Shown here piece by piece: positions 25,061 through 35,700 of a stretch of DNA of 64,000 nt. The notes below the pieces were generated by a model. It was not told the origin of the DNA. It saw only the letters and a program-made list of their open reading frames with translations, and made no database searches. The DNA is taken from contig JAUHYW010000024.1 of the NCBI GenBank assembly GCA_030426085.1, forward strand, positions 53,865-117,864. Direction: 5' to 3'. The stretch comes from a bacterium. Its GTDB lineage: Bacteria; Myxococcota_A; Bradymonadia; UBA7976; UBA1532. Positions within the stretch are counted from its first letter, which is position 1; each line of letters opens with the position of its first letter. The translations under genes and the position numbers were made by a program.

Positions 25061-25759
25061 TTGAGTCGACGGCTGCTGACAGCGCACTTCGCGCTCGGGT
25101 GCGCGCTGCTGACATGGGCCGCGCCGGTCGGCGCCCAGCCACCGGCCGGAGAGGCATCGACCGATCGGGTCGCTGCACTGGCCCGCCAGGGCACCGAAGC
25201 GGTCAAGGCCGGCCGGGGCGAGGAGGCGGTCCGGCTGTACCTCGCCGCCTATGAGCTCGACCCGACCCAGTCGACCCTGCTGTACAACATCGCGCTCACC
25301 TACCACCGGGTCATCGGCGATCTGGAGCTGGCCCGGACGTACTACCGCCGGTTCATCGCATCACCCGAGGCCGACCCCGCGCTGCTCGGTCAGGCCACCC
25401 GGGGCCTCGACGCGCTCCAGCAGGCCACCCCGCCCCCCACGCCGCCGCCGAACCCGCCGGCGCCGAGCCCGTCCGCCGCGCCGTGGGTCCTGACCGGGAT
25501 CGGGGGCGCGCTGGCCGTGGCCGGGGGCGTCCTGGGCGCGATGACCGCGGTGCAGCACGCCGACTTCGAGGGCAGCGCCGACCCCGACGAGAAGCGCACC
25601 CTGGCCGATCGGGGCCACCTGATGGCGCTGGGGGCCGACGTCGCGATCGGGGTCGGGGTGACGGCGGTCGCGGTGGGCCTCATCTGGTGGGCCGTGGGCG
25701 ACGACGCCCCGGCGGTCACGGGGCGCCCGGGGCTGCCGGCGGCCGGGTTCTCGTGGTGA
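25061..25759 (+). CDS. Exported TPR protein with a membrane-anchored C-terminus
   Basis: A 232-aa protein. I place the start at the TTG at 25061: GGAGG lies just upstream and the codons that follow give a clean signal peptide (SRRLLTAHFALGCALLTWAA, then PVGAQ as cleavage region). Longer readings begin in non-coding-like sequence. The mature part has two to three TPR units (AALARQGTEAVKAGRGEEAV, then RLYLAAYELDP and LLYNIALTYHRVIGD), a Pro-rich linker, and two hydrophobic segments near 150-170 and 195-215. It likely sits at the membrane facing the periplasm. Its last bases overlap the GTG of the kinase gene, so the two are translationally coupled. Confidence 0.75.
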   Translation: MSRRLLTAHFALGCALLTWAAPVGAQPPAGEASTDRVAALARQGTEAVKAGRGEEAVRLYLAAYELDPTQSTLLYNIALTYHRVIGDLELARTYYRRFIASPEADPALLGQATRGLDALQQATPPPTPPPNPPAPSPSAAPWVLTGIGGALAVAGGVLGAMTAVQHADFEGSADPDEKRTLADRGHLMALGADVAIGVGVTAVAVGLIWWAVGDDAPAVTGRPGLPAAGFSW

Positions 25760-27432
25760 GGAGCCCCGGGGGCTGGCTCTGCGGTCGATGTGGCTTCGCC
25801 GGCCCGGCGCCGATGCCCGAGCGCTGCCCGCTCGATCGGGGGCGGGTGCTGCGCGATCTGCGGGGCCGCACCGTCGACGGCCGCTATCGGATCATCGAGC
25901 TGCTGGGCGTGGGCGGCATGGGCAGCGCGGTGTGGCGGGCGCATCAGGAGTCCATCCGCCGCGACGTCGCGCTCAAGCTGCTGCCCGAGCCCGAGCCCGA
26001 GGCGGCGAAGCGCTTCGAGCGCGGGGCCCGGTTGGCCTCGAACCTCAACCACCCCCACATCGTCACGGTGCACGACTACGGGCGCACCGCGGGCGGCGAG
26101 CTGTTCCTCGTCATGGAGTTGCTGCGGGGGCAGGAGCTGACCGAGCTGCTGCGGGCTCACGAGCGGCTGGCGCCGGAGACGGTGCTGCGGCTGGCCGACC
26201 AGGCGTTGCAGGCGCTGCACCACGCCCACAAGCGGCGGGTGGTGCACCGGGACATCAAGCCGGGCAACCTCTTCGTCGTCGAGTCGGACGACGAGCCGCT
26301 GTCGCTCAAGATCCTCGACTTCGGCATCGCCCGCTTCTTCGAAGACGAGGCCGCGCCGGAGGGCGGGCTGGCCGAGCGGGTCGACGGCGACGTGACCACG
26401 GTGCACAAGATCTGCGGCACGCCGCGCTACATGTCGCCCGAGCAGATCGCCCGGGAGCCGGTCGACGGGCGCACCGACCTCTACTCGCTGGGGGTGGTGC
26501 TCTACCAGTGCCTCACCGGCCGCCCGCCGTTCGACGGCGACCTGACCCGCCTGCTCTACAGCCACCTGCACCTCGAGCCGCCGCCGCCGCGCAGCGTGCG
26601 GGCCGACGTGCACCCGCTGCTCGAAGCGGTCGTGCTCAAGGCGATGGCCAAGCTGCCCGACGACCGATTCGAATCGGCCCGCGAGATGCGCCACACCCTG
26701 TACGACGTGCAGCAGGAGATGGGGCTGGCGGTGTCGGGCCCGCCGACAGGCGCGCTGCCGGCGCTCACCGGCAGCTACCGGGCGCCGAGCGGAGAGCACA
26801 GCGGCGAGATCCCGTCGCCGGCGCCCCGCCGTCGGGTGGGGGCGCTGCTCGGGCTGGCCGGGCTCGCGGGGCTGGTCGGGCTCGGGGTGTGGTGGCTCGG
26901 CCGGGTGCCCGAACCCACCGTGCACGCGCTGGACGCCGATCAGGAGCGCTCGGTCTGGATCCGGACCGCGGCCGACGCGGCGCCGACGACGGCGGTCGTC
27001 CACGAGGACGCCGACGCCGAGCGACCCGCCTCCGCGGCGGCGGCGCCCCCCGACGCGGGAGATGCGCCCGCCACCGCCGAGCCCGATCCGTCGGTGGCCG
27101 ACATCACGCCCGCCCCGCAGCCCGCGCCGACGGTCACCCCGCGGGTCGCGCGACCCCGCCCGGCGCCGGCCCGGCCGCCCGCGCCTGCCCCGGACGCGAC
27201 GGTGGACGCAGAGTCGCCGCCCGCGGTCGACGCGGCCCCGGCAGAGCCCGACGCCGCGCCTGCGGTCGCCGCAGCCATCGGGGGTCCGGCGCCCGCCCGG
27301 GTGGAGCCGCTCGTGCTCGGCGCCCCGACCTCGACGGTCGAACCGCTGCGGCTCGACTCCACCGGGGCGCAGGTCACGGCGCTCGAGCTGCCCGGCAGCG
27401 AGTCGGCCGACGCCGGGCCCTCGAATCGATGA
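25756..27432 (+). CDS. Membrane Ser/Thr protein kinase with N-terminal zinc-ribbon-like motif
   Basis: A 558-aa Hanks-type kinase. The GTG at 25756 overlaps the previous stop (GTGA). A short Cys cluster opens the protein (WLCGRCG, then ERCPLD), suggesting a zinc ribbon. The kinase domain is complete: glycine loop LGVGGMGSAVW (Gly51), VALKLLPE, catalytic HRDIKPGN (His164, Asp166), DFG, activation segment CGTPRYMSPEQ, and HPLLEAVVLKAMAKLPDDRF. One transmembrane helix follows near 360-380 (GALLGLAGLAGLVGLGVWWL). An extracytoplasmic, Ala/Pro/Asp-rich low-complexity tail of about 170 residues ends the protein. The partner TPR gene probably encodes a receptor or regulator. Substrate is unknown. Confidence 0.9.
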   Translation: MRSPGGWLCGRCGFAGPAPMPERCPLDRGRVLRDLRGRTVDGRYRIIELLGVGGMGSAVWRAHQESIRRDVALKLLPEPEPEAAKRFERGARLASNLNHPHIVTVHDYGRTAGGELFLVMELLRGQELTELLRAHERLAPETVLRLADQALQALHHAHKRRVVHRDIKPGNLFVVESDDEPLSLKILDFGIARFFEDEAAPEGGLAERVDGDVTTVHKICGTPRYMSPEQIAREPVDGRTDLYSLGVVLYQCLTGRPPFDGDLTRLLYSHLHLEPPPPRSVRADVHPLLEAVVLKAMAKLPDDRFESAREMRHTLYDVQQEMGLAVSGPPTGALPALTGSYRAPSGEHSGEIPSPAPRRRVGALLGLAGLAGLVGLGVWWLGRVPEPTVHALDADQERSVWIRTAADAAPTTAVVHEDADAERPASAAAAPPDAGDAPATAEPDPSVADITPAPQPAPTVTPRVARPRPAPARPPAPAPDATVDAESPPAVDAAPAEPDAAPAVAAAIGGPAPARVEPLVLGAPTSTVEPLRLDSTGAQVTALELPGSESADAGPSNR

Positions 27433-27435
27433 GGC

Positions 27436-27459
27436 CGCGCCGCGCCTCAGCGCGGCGCG
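27436..27459. terminator. Perfect 10-bp hairpin between convergent genes
   Basis: CGCGCCGCGC at 27436-27445 and GCGCGGCGCG at 27450-27459 form a perfect stem with a 4-base loop, just after the kinase stop codon. The loop holds most of the stop codon of the converging lipoprotein gene (27447-27449). It lacks a T-tract, so classical intrinsic termination is uncertain, but position and symmetry fit a shared bidirectional terminator. Confidence 0.55.
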
Positions 27460-28883
27460 TAGTCGGTCCAGCCCGCGGTCCAATCGGCCCCGCCGGGCAC
27501 AAACGCCCCGAAGTACGCCGCCGCCTCGCCGATGCGCTCGTCATCCCGGCGGCTCGCCGTGCGCCCGGCGAAGGCGTTGGCGCTGGGGACCCACTGCGGG
27601 CCGTCGTACAGCTCGGCCAGCGCCGGGTCGCCGTGATCGAGGGTCCAGATCGGGCCGCTGTCGACCGGCGGCAGCGGATCGATACCGTCATCCGGCACCA
27701 GCGACGCCAGCCAGGCGTCGGCGTCGAACGGCGCGTCGCTCGTCTGCGCGCGCACCCCCGACCCCGCCAGCCCGACCACCGTCGGGCCCAGGGCCAGCGT
27801 CGCGGCCATCAGGTTCTCCACCGTCTCCGGGTCTTGGATGCGCAGGGCGCCGGCGTACCAATCAGCGATGAGCAGGTTGCCGAGCTCTCCCGAGGCGCCG
27901 CCCTTGAGGCGCAGCCCGGCACCTTCGAGGACGTTGGCGTTCGACGTCGCGTCACACCCGGGGCATCCGAGCAGGGTCACGTTGTAGATCAAGGGCACCG
28001 GGGCGCTCGCCTCCTCCGCCTGCCCGCTGCCTTCGATGCCCGACGGGTCGTCGGTGCCGCCGTCCGTGAGCTGGGTCACCGCCAGGAAGCGCAGCCCGCC
28101 CTGCCAGCCGAGGTCGTAGTCGAACGCGTCGTCGAGCGTCTCGGTGACGACGATGTACCGCAGATCGACCGTGCCGCCGAACACCTCGACCCCATCGTCC
28201 TTGCCCCGATGCACCTGGACGTGGTCGACGATCGTGCCGCTGCCGCAGCCGGCGAGGGTGAGCCCGTTGAGCTCGTCGCCCTCCCCGGCCACCTGCCCGG
28301 CGAACGCGATGCGCACATAGCGCAGCACGCCGCAGCTCGACAGCGGATCCGCCCCGCCGTAGGCGATCTGCTCGCCGTTCGGGGCCCCCTCCAGATAGCG
28401 CTCATCCTCGGGCGCGTTCACCGGCGCATCACCGAGCAGGGCCACCCCGCCCCAGTCGCCCGCCGCCCGGCTGCCCACCGGCTCGCTGCTGGTGAAGACG
28501 ATGGGGGCCTCGCGGGTGCCGTCGGCGAGCAGGATCCCGCCCGGCCGCACGATCAGGGCCGCGCTGCGCTGCCCGCGCACCTCGGTGCCGGGGGCGATGT
28601 TCAGCGTCCGCCCCGCCGGCACGTACACCGGCCCGGTCATCTGGATGGTGCCCTCCCAGACGTCGCCGTCGGTCAGCGTGCCCTCCACCGGCCGGGCCAC
28701 ATCGACCGCAGCCGGGGCGCAGACCCCGTCGATGCACCGACCGCTGGGGCAGTCGCCGCCGGCCTCGCACTCGGAGAACGGGAAGAAGACCGAGCAGCCG
28801 GTCGCCAGCCCGAGGGCCAGCGCCAGCCCCGCGGCTGCCACCGACGATGTCACCGGGCGATGGTGGAGGGAACGCGTCGACAT
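27447..28883 (-). CDS. Lipoprotein with right-handed beta-helix-like fold
   Basis: A 478-aa lipoprotein: signal peptide SVAAAGLALALGLATGC with lipobox LATGC, Cys at about 30. A short Cys-rich segment follows (CEAGGDCPSGRCIDGVC), like the small disulfide modules seen after many myxobacterial lipoboxes. The main part (about 60-410) has beta-helix character: GRTLNIAPGTEVRGQRSAAL, IVRPGGILLADGTREAPIVF, WGGVALLGDAP, LRYVRIAFAG, LTLAGCGSGTIVDHVQV and HRGKDDGVEVFGGTVDLRYI, a pattern shared with secreted proteins that carry 'ad hoc' beta-helix repeats. It is likely surface-exposed or periplasmic; ligand unknown. A TGGCA-N8-TGCCA palindrome lies 50-67 bases upstream of the start. Confidence 0.8.
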   Translation of the reverse strand: MSTRSLHHRPVTSSVAAAGLALALGLATGCSVFFPFSECEAGGDCPSGRCIDGVCAPAAVDVARPVEGTLTDGDVWEGTIQMTGPVYVPAGRTLNIAPGTEVRGQRSAALIVRPGGILLADGTREAPIVFTSSEPVGSRAAGDWGGVALLGDAPVNAPEDERYLEGAPNGEQIAYGGADPLSSCGVLRYVRIAFAGQVAGEGDELNGLTLAGCGSGTIVDHVQVHRGKDDGVEVFGGTVDLRYIVVTETLDDAFDYDLGWQGGLRFLAVTQLTDGGTDDPSGIEGSGQAEEASAPVPLIYNVTLLGCPGCDATSNANVLEGAGLRLKGGASGELGNLLIADWYAGALRIQDPETVENLMAATLALGPTVVGLAGSGVRAQTSDAPFDADAWLASLVPDDGIDPLPPVDSGPIWTLDHGDPALAELYDGPQWVPSANAFAGRTASRRDDERIGEAAAYFGAFVPGGADWTAGWTDYAPR

Positions 28884-28932
28884 GCAATCACCTGCCTCTC
28901 GTGAAGTCTGCCCCGGGGAGACGTTGTCAGCA

Positions 28933-28950
28933 TGGCACGGGATGTTGCCA
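28933..28950. promoter_or_regulatory. TGGCA-N8-TGCCA palindrome upstream of the lipoprotein gene
   Basis: TGGCA at 28933-28937 and TGCCA at 28946-28950 form an inverted repeat with 8 bases between, in the 144-base gap between two minus-strand genes and 50-67 bases before the lipoprotein start. It is operator-like. Read as sigma-54 (TGGCACG ... TTGCC) the spacing is 11 bases, one too many. Confidence 0.25.
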
Positions 28951-29027
28951 CACCGGCATCGCGCGGGTCACGAAATGATGGCGGGCGTCGACGCGCGCCC
29001 GATCGAGAGGCGGGGGGCGTACGGCGC

Positions 29028-29513
29028 TCAGATCCGAGCGAGCAGGTCGCGGGCGCCGTCGCGCAGGGCGTCGAGCAGCCCGTCGTCGATATCGCGCGGC
29101 TCGGCGTAGCCCACGCCGACCACCGCCCGGATCCGGCCCTCGGCGTCAGCCACCGGTAGCGTCACCGCGGCCCCCGAAGTGACCGAGCGGCCCCGGGGCC
29201 GCACCACCCCGGTCTGGCAGGTGCCGACGGCGCTGGTGTAGACCGGCGCCTGTCGGGCCAGCGCGAGCCCGGCCATGCCCTTGCCTCGGGGCACCTCCCG
29301 GACGATGTCCTGGATGGGCGGGGGGATATTGATCGCCGCGCACAGGCGCAGCCGGTCGCCGGCATGATCGACGGTGTGGATCGTGCCGGCCATCGCGCCC
29401 TGATCGCGAAGATAGCCCGCGAGCCAGGTGTGGGCCGCGTCCGCCGACAGATCGGCGGCGAGCGCAGGGATGTGGGGGGACGCGTCGAGCGACGTATCGA
29501 GCTGCGGGCGCAT
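29028..29513 (-). CDS. GAF-domain protein
   Basis: A 161-aa protein that is essentially one GAF domain. The typical elements are the strand GTIHTVDHAGDRLRLCAAIN, IVREVPRGKGMAGLALARQA for the 'G.G..g.a' turn, PVYTSAVGTC and GAAVTLPVADAEGRIRAVVG for the final strands. GAF domains bind small molecules such as cyclic nucleotides or haem and serve as sensors; here no output domain is attached. Two Cys residues lie near the pocket, but a methionine-sulfoxide-reductase role is not supported. GGAGG five bases upstream of the ATG at 29513 sets the start. It is transcribed divergently from the epimerase gene. Confidence 0.75.
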   Translation of the reverse strand: MRPQLDTSLDASPHIPALAADLSADAAHTWLAGYLRDQGAMAGTIHTVDHAGDRLRLCAAINIPPPIQDIVREVPRGKGMAGLALARQAPVYTSAVGTCQTGVVRPRGRSVTSGAAVTLPVADAEGRIRAVVGVGYAEPRDIDDGLLDALRDGARDLLARI

Positions 29514-29702
29514 GGTGACCTCCGAGGGGGTGAAGCCGACCGGACCGACGGCCCGGCGTGTCACCCTCCCCCGCGCGTTCGAGCCACCCGAACCGCAAGA
29601 TGGCCCGGGCTCGCGGATCTCGCACGCGGTCTGCGCCTGTGGAATCATAGGCCCGGGCCCGAGCGGGGCCGCCTCGGCCCGCATTGCAGCGAGAGGACGC
29701 AG

Positions 29703-30698
<996 letters not shown>

Positions 30699-30999
30699 GA
30701 CACGCACCCGCTTCCGGTCCGCAGTCCTCATCCGGCGTCCATCCGTGGTTCCTCCTCAGCCCGGCCTGCCGGTCACATGCGGAGAGGCTGAACCAGCAGG
30801 CCAGCGCGAACATCCCCAGCCGCAATGCCTTCGCATACGCAGGGGGATTCGAGCCGATGGGGATGTGTTCATCATGGCTATTCTACGCCCATGGGCAGTG
30901 GGGCCCCTCCCGGTCTCGATGGGACGACTGGTGATGAGGCGCCAGTCTCTCACGCCGAACGACGGTTGATGTCTCGTCTGCGACCGCACCGACGCCGCG
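30699..30999. other. 301-base gap with no supported gene
   Basis: Between the epimerase and the TPR-metalloprotease gene (convergent) is a stretch with visibly lower GC and no third-position GC bias in any frame, which argues against coding. Short open frames cross it on both strands but look random. A GGCTCGAATCC string on the minus strand near 30848 recalls a tRNA T-arm, but no acceptor or anticodon arms fit. I see no clear terminator. Confidence 0.5.
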
Positions 31000-32574
31000 T
31001 CAACCATCGGGTATCTGCCCCATACCTTCGATGCGTTCGTACAGCGCAAAGAGAGCGGCCCGCACGCCGACGTCGTCCATCACGGGCGCGGTGGGCCGCT
31101 CGTAGCGATGGGCCAGGAAGTGTTCATAACCCACCGCGAAGAACTCATCCACGTTCTGGAGTTGGTAGTCGCCCATCACATGCGGATGTTCGAGCGCGGT
31201 CCGATAGAGCCCCTCGACGGCGTCGGTGATGGCGCCCGGCAGATGCCAGAAAGCCATGTGAGCGAACTCATGGGCGAAGGTCCAACCGGCGTCGGTGCAT
31301 GTGTCGATGAGGTTCGTGAGGCGGCTGACAGCCACCTTCGGCGTCGCGAGGCCGGCTACGGCGTCGAGCGTGCGGTGGTCGTCGGCGACCTCGCCCTCGA
31401 GGCCGCTCAACGCGACGAGGTCGGTGGAGCGCATGTCGATCGGCAGGATGCGAACGCGAGCCCCGGCAGCAGCCATGGCAGGAACGGCCGCGGCCAGGGG
31501 CGCCACCGACGCGTGCACGACCCGCAGCTCGCACGAGGTGAGGCCGCGCAGGTCGGGTACGACGGGCAGCCAGTGAGCGGGGCACGCCTCGCGAGTCAAC
31601 CCGGCAGCGGCCGAGCGCAGCCCGTGGCGCCGCTCGTCGAGAGCGGCGCCCAACCCCAGGAGGGCGGGGAAGAAGCCGGGCTGCTCGTCGAGCAACGCGC
31701 GGAATGCGGCCTCGGCGACTCCGGTCCGGCCGTCTCGTAGATCGGCGAGCGCCAGACGGGCGCGGAGCGCGAGCGCCCGGAGCCCTTCGGGGCGCGCGGC
31801 CTCGGCGAACGCCCGCTCGGCGTCGGGCGCGCGCAGCACATCGTCGACAGCCACTGATGGGGACTCGAGCATGCTCGCGTGAGCCATCAGGGTGTAGTTG
31901 ATCCCTGCCCGCCCGTCGAGCAGGCGCCCACCAGCGGCGTGTCCGATCAGTGACTCGGCGCCCTCCAACTCGGCGGCGAGGTCGTCGAAGCGGCGGGATG
32001 CCTCCATCATCAGCTCGCGCCAGCCATCGAACTCGGCGGCCGTCGTCGCGTGGTCCAGCCCCCGACAGGCCGCCGCGCGCACCTCGGCGGCGATGTCCCG
32101 GGCCTCGGTCAGCCGACCGAGCGCGATCAGGGCATCGACCCGCACCAGGGCCAGTTCGGGTTCGCGAGCAAAGCGCCCGTCGAGCAGCGCCAGTGCCTCG
32201 GCCGGCGCGGTGTCGACGAGCAGGCCGGCGAGCGTGCCCCGCGGACCGATGGCGTCGGGGTGATCCGCGAGCTGCCGATGACACAGATCGATGGCTCGCT
32301 CACGGTCACCGCGCCGGATGGCGAGGTCGAGGGCGACGTCGTCGGCTCGAGCCGGATCGAGCGGTCGCAGGGCGTCGAGCACCGACTCGGCGTCCGACTC
32401 CCGATCGTCGAGCAAGAGCAACCGCAGGACGTATTCGAGCACCTCACAGCGGCCCTCGGCGCTGAGCCCGTTCAGCGCGTCGTGCCATGGGCGACCGCCG
32501 TCGATGGCGGCACGGAGTGCCTTGCGCGCGGCGCGCCGCCGTCGGCCTTCGATGAGTCCCAAGAGCAGGCCCAT
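31000..32574 (-). CDS. TPR-like protein with C-terminal zinc-metalloprotease-like domain
   Basis: A 524-aa cytoplasmic protein (no signal peptide or membrane helix). Residues 1-320 are helical repeats of TPR character (LALLDGRFAREPELALVRVD, ALIALGRLTEARDIAAEVRA, AFRALLDEQPGFFPALLGLG). The C-terminal part (about 345-524) has HEFAH at 435-439 and, 38 residues after the second His, NVDEFFAVGYEHF with Glu477. This HExxH plus distal Glu pattern resembles anthrax-lethal-factor-like (ATLF) zincins. Activity and substrate are unknown. The ATG follows a 9-base inverted repeat in its leader (32576-32626). Codon choice looks less GC-biased than in neighbours. Confidence 0.7.
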   Translation of the reverse strand: MGLLLGLIEGRRRRAARKALRAAIDGGRPWHDALNGLSAEGRCEVLEYVLRLLLLDDRESDAESVLDALRPLDPARADDVALDLAIRRGDRERAIDLCHRQLADHPDAIGPRGTLAGLLVDTAPAEALALLDGRFAREPELALVRVDALIALGRLTEARDIAAEVRAAACRGLDHATTAAEFDGWRELMMEASRRFDDLAAELEGAESLIGHAAGGRLLDGRAGINYTLMAHASMLESPSVAVDDVLRAPDAERAFAEAARPEGLRALALRARLALADLRDGRTGVAEAAFRALLDEQPGFFPALLGLGAALDERRHGLRSAAAGLTREACPAHWLPVVPDLRGLTSCELRVVHASVAPLAAAVPAMAAAGARVRILPIDMRSTDLVALSGLEGEVADDHRTLDAVAGLATPKVAVSRLTNLIDTCTDAGWTFAHEFAHMAFWHLPGAITDAVEGLYRTALEHPHVMGDYQLQNVDEFFAVGYEHFLAHRYERPTAPVMDDVGVRAALFALYERIEGMGQIPDG

Positions 32575-32575
32575 G

Positions 32576-32626
32576 GTGCCTCGCGAGCCGGATCTGCGCC
32601 GCTCCGATACCCGGGCAGCGAGGCAC
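32576..32626. repeat. 9-base inverted repeat at the metalloprotease gene start
   Basis: GTGCCTCGC at 32576-32584 and GCGAGGCAC at 32618-32626 are perfect reverse complements with 33 bases between. The inner arm lies one base upstream of the ATG (32574), so an mRNA stem here would cover the ribosome-binding region. It could be an operator or a translational control element. Confidence 0.35.
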
Positions 32627-32745
32627 GCTAACGCAGTCCGGGCCCGCAGTCAACGGGCGAGAGTGTCTCGGTGGGTGGCGTGAATGCCTCGTCCGATGGC
32701 ACCCGATCACCGTTCAGCGGGCGCGATCTGATGTCTGGCCGCCCG

Positions 32746-35700
32746 TCAGTAGTGCGCCGTCACCCGGAAGAACGGCCCCCCGTAATCCGCGTCGAACTCG
32801 GCGAACTCGTCGTCGCTGAACGAGGTGAAGTTGTAGCCCGCGCCCAGGCGCACCCGCTTCTGGAGGATGTAGTTCAGCTCGAGCAGCGCGCCGTGTTCGG
32901 TCGTCGACGACAGCGTCGATGTCAGGATCCGATACTCGACGCCCGCGTCCCAGGTCTCGGTGAGGTGGTAGTTGAGCCGGTTGATCCACAGGATCGTCGT
33001 GCTGACCACCGTCGGCAGGTTGGCCACCCGCAGCGCGCTGCGCCTGACCGCCAGCTTCTCGACGAGCTGGAAGTTCCACGGCAGTTCGAAGATCGGGATG
33101 AGCGAGACGACGTCGCTCTCCTCCCGCTCGGGCTGCTCGACCGCCAGATCGACCGGGCGCTGCTCGTAGCGCTTGGTGTACTTGACCAGCACCGCCACCC
33201 AGTCGTGGGCCACCGGCCGCCAGGCGAGGCCGGCGCTCATCTCGAGCAGCTCGGCCTCGGTGGCGTCGAAGCCGAGGTCGGTGGTCGACGAGTAGTTCAG
33301 CCGCAGCAGCGCGGTGAAGTCAGCGTCGAGCTTCAGGCTCAGCGCGTTGAGCGTCAGGAATTGCAGCCGGTCGCGGCGATCGAAGCCCTCGTCGTTGTCC
33401 TCGTAGCGCAGCTCGTAGCGCCCGGTGATCTTCAGCGGCCCGCCGTCGAGCCACTGCACGCCCAGGGTCAGCGCGTCGCGGCTGAACTCGCCGAGGCTGC
33501 CGCCGACGACCTGGCTGCGCTCGTAGCCCCCGTCGAAGGCGAGGCCGTCGGTGAGCTTCCAGCGCTTGCCGATGCCGAAGACCGCCCGGTCGCGCTGGCC
33601 GAGCGTGGCGTACTCGAGCTGATACTCGCCGTAGACCCGCCCGCTCTGCTTCGCGCCGAAGCGCCGCTCGCCGCCGACCACCGTGGTCGAGGCGTTGCGG
33701 GCGTCGTCGTGGGTGAAGCGCTCGTGGGCGTAGACCGCGGTGTCGTCGTCGATCTCGCTGCGCAGCCCGATCTGGGTCGCGTTGGCCCCGCTCCAGCGCA
33801 CGCTCTCGACGATCTCGGCGTGCAGCGACTCGTCGATCTGGTAGCGCAGCCCGAGGCTCGTGGTGAGCAGATCGAGGGTCTCGTCGTGCACCCGCTCGTC
33901 GCTGCGCAGCAGGACCTCCTGCTCGAACAGCGCCGTCCAGCGGGGCGCGAAGCGGTACTTGAGCCCGGCGGCGAGCGCGTCGCTGACCACCGGCGCGGTG
34001 CCGACGACGCCCGCCGGCGCGGTGAACGGATCGGCGCCGCCGTCGCCCGGCTCGAAGACGCTGTGCACCAGCTCGACGTCGAGGGCCAGGGCGTCCGTGC
34101 GGAAGCCGTAGCCCGCGCGGGTCGTGTCGCGGCGATAGGCCGAGAACAGGCCCGCGCCCTGGGTCTCGGGCGCGTCGGCGACGACCCCGTCGTGGCGGAC
34201 GTGCAGCCCGTGGCCCCCGCCGAGGTCGTAGCGGCTCAGGCCGCCGTACTTCTCGAGCCCCTGCTCCTGGATGGTGCCCCCGGCGTAGAACCCGGGCGCG
34301 AGGTACTGCCAGTAGGCCTCGGTGTACCACTGGTCGCGGTCGCCCTCGCCGATGAGGTCGTCCAGCTCCAGCGCGCCCCGCAGCAGCAGCGCGTCGCCCC
34401 GGGCGAGGGTGCCGTCCCGGCTGTGGAAGCCCTGGAACGACAGCCCGCCGTCCTCGCTGCGCAGGTTCTCGGCGCCGACGCTCTGGCTGCGGGCCCACTC
34501 GGCCTGGAGCCGGGTGCGGCGGCCGGTGCGCAGGGTCAGATCGGCGCCCCAGAGCTGATACGCCGGCCCCGCGCCGCGCTCTTCGCGGATCCAGCCGCCG
34601 CCGACCTTCACGTGCTCGCCGTAGCTCTCCGAGGCCCGCACGCCGGCCGCCAGATCGCCCTCGGCGAACGGGTCGCGGTGGTCGTACTCGACGGCGATGT
34701 AGACCGGGTGCCCGTCGAGCACCTCGCCCCGATCGGGCTGGAGCTGCACCCCGAAGCTGTCCAGCGTCACCGACGACACCGGGCGCTTCATCAGGATGCG
34801 TCCGTCGCGGTAGCGCACGGTGTAGTCCAGATCGCGGGCCAGCGGCGTGCGGGTGCGCTCGATGCCCGAGATGCGATCGCGCTCGACGAGGAAGACCTGC
34901 TCCGACCCCTCGACCAGCTCGCGGTGGGGCAGGTAGTACAGCGATCCGCCGGTGCCCCGCAGCTCGACGTAGGCGTGGCGCTGGCCCAGGTCGCCGTCGG
35001 CGCCGAACGCGGTCAGCCGGTGGCGGAAGTCGCCGGTGCGCTGGTCGATCTCGAGCGCGCCGCCGTACAGCGCCCGGTCGTAGCGGAACAGCTCGATGCC
35101 CTTCATGCCGGTGAGGAAGTTGCCGATGCGCAGGCGGTTCTCGTCGGCTTCGAGCAGCACGTACAGCGGGCCGCGGGTGTTGATCGGCTTCTGCAGATCG
35201 GCCGCGTCGCCGTAGACCGGGTAGAACTGCTCGGGGTCGACGAGCTGGCGGAAGGCGCCTTCGAATTCGGGCCGGCGGGCGGTGTCGAGGTGCACCTCGG
35301 CCCGGTACTCCTCGACGATGCCGCCGAGGATGTCCGACCCTTTCATGTAGCCCTTGAACCACGCCGCCGCCCGGCCGTGCACGTAGACCTGATCACCCAC
35401 GGTCAGCCGGGTGTGATCCTCGACGCCGGCCAGCGGGCTCTCGATCTGGCCGGCGACCGTCTCGCCGAGCGCCAGCAGGAACCAGCCGCTCTCGGGCACG
35501 ACCACCGCCCGCCGGATGACGCCCCGGTTGCCCTGGGGGTCGACCGCGGCGACCTCGATCTCGGTGGGGCCCATCGGCAGCTCGGCGGCGGCCGAGAAGC
35601 GGCCCTTGGCGTCGACGGCCACCTCGGTCCCGTTGAGGAAGACCCGGTTGCCGGGGGCGGTGGTGCCCCGGACGGGCACCGATCGGCCGCTGAGCCGGGC

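Noticed and set aside
28933..28950. A sigma-54 promoter reading of the TGGCACG palindrome
   Set aside because: The GG-GC spacing is 11 bases in both orientations, one more than sigma-54 allows; kept only as a possible operator.
30842..30856. A tRNA T-arm-like string on the minus strand
   Set aside because: GGCTCGAATCC lacks the TTC of a real T-loop, and no acceptor or anticodon stem pairs around it.
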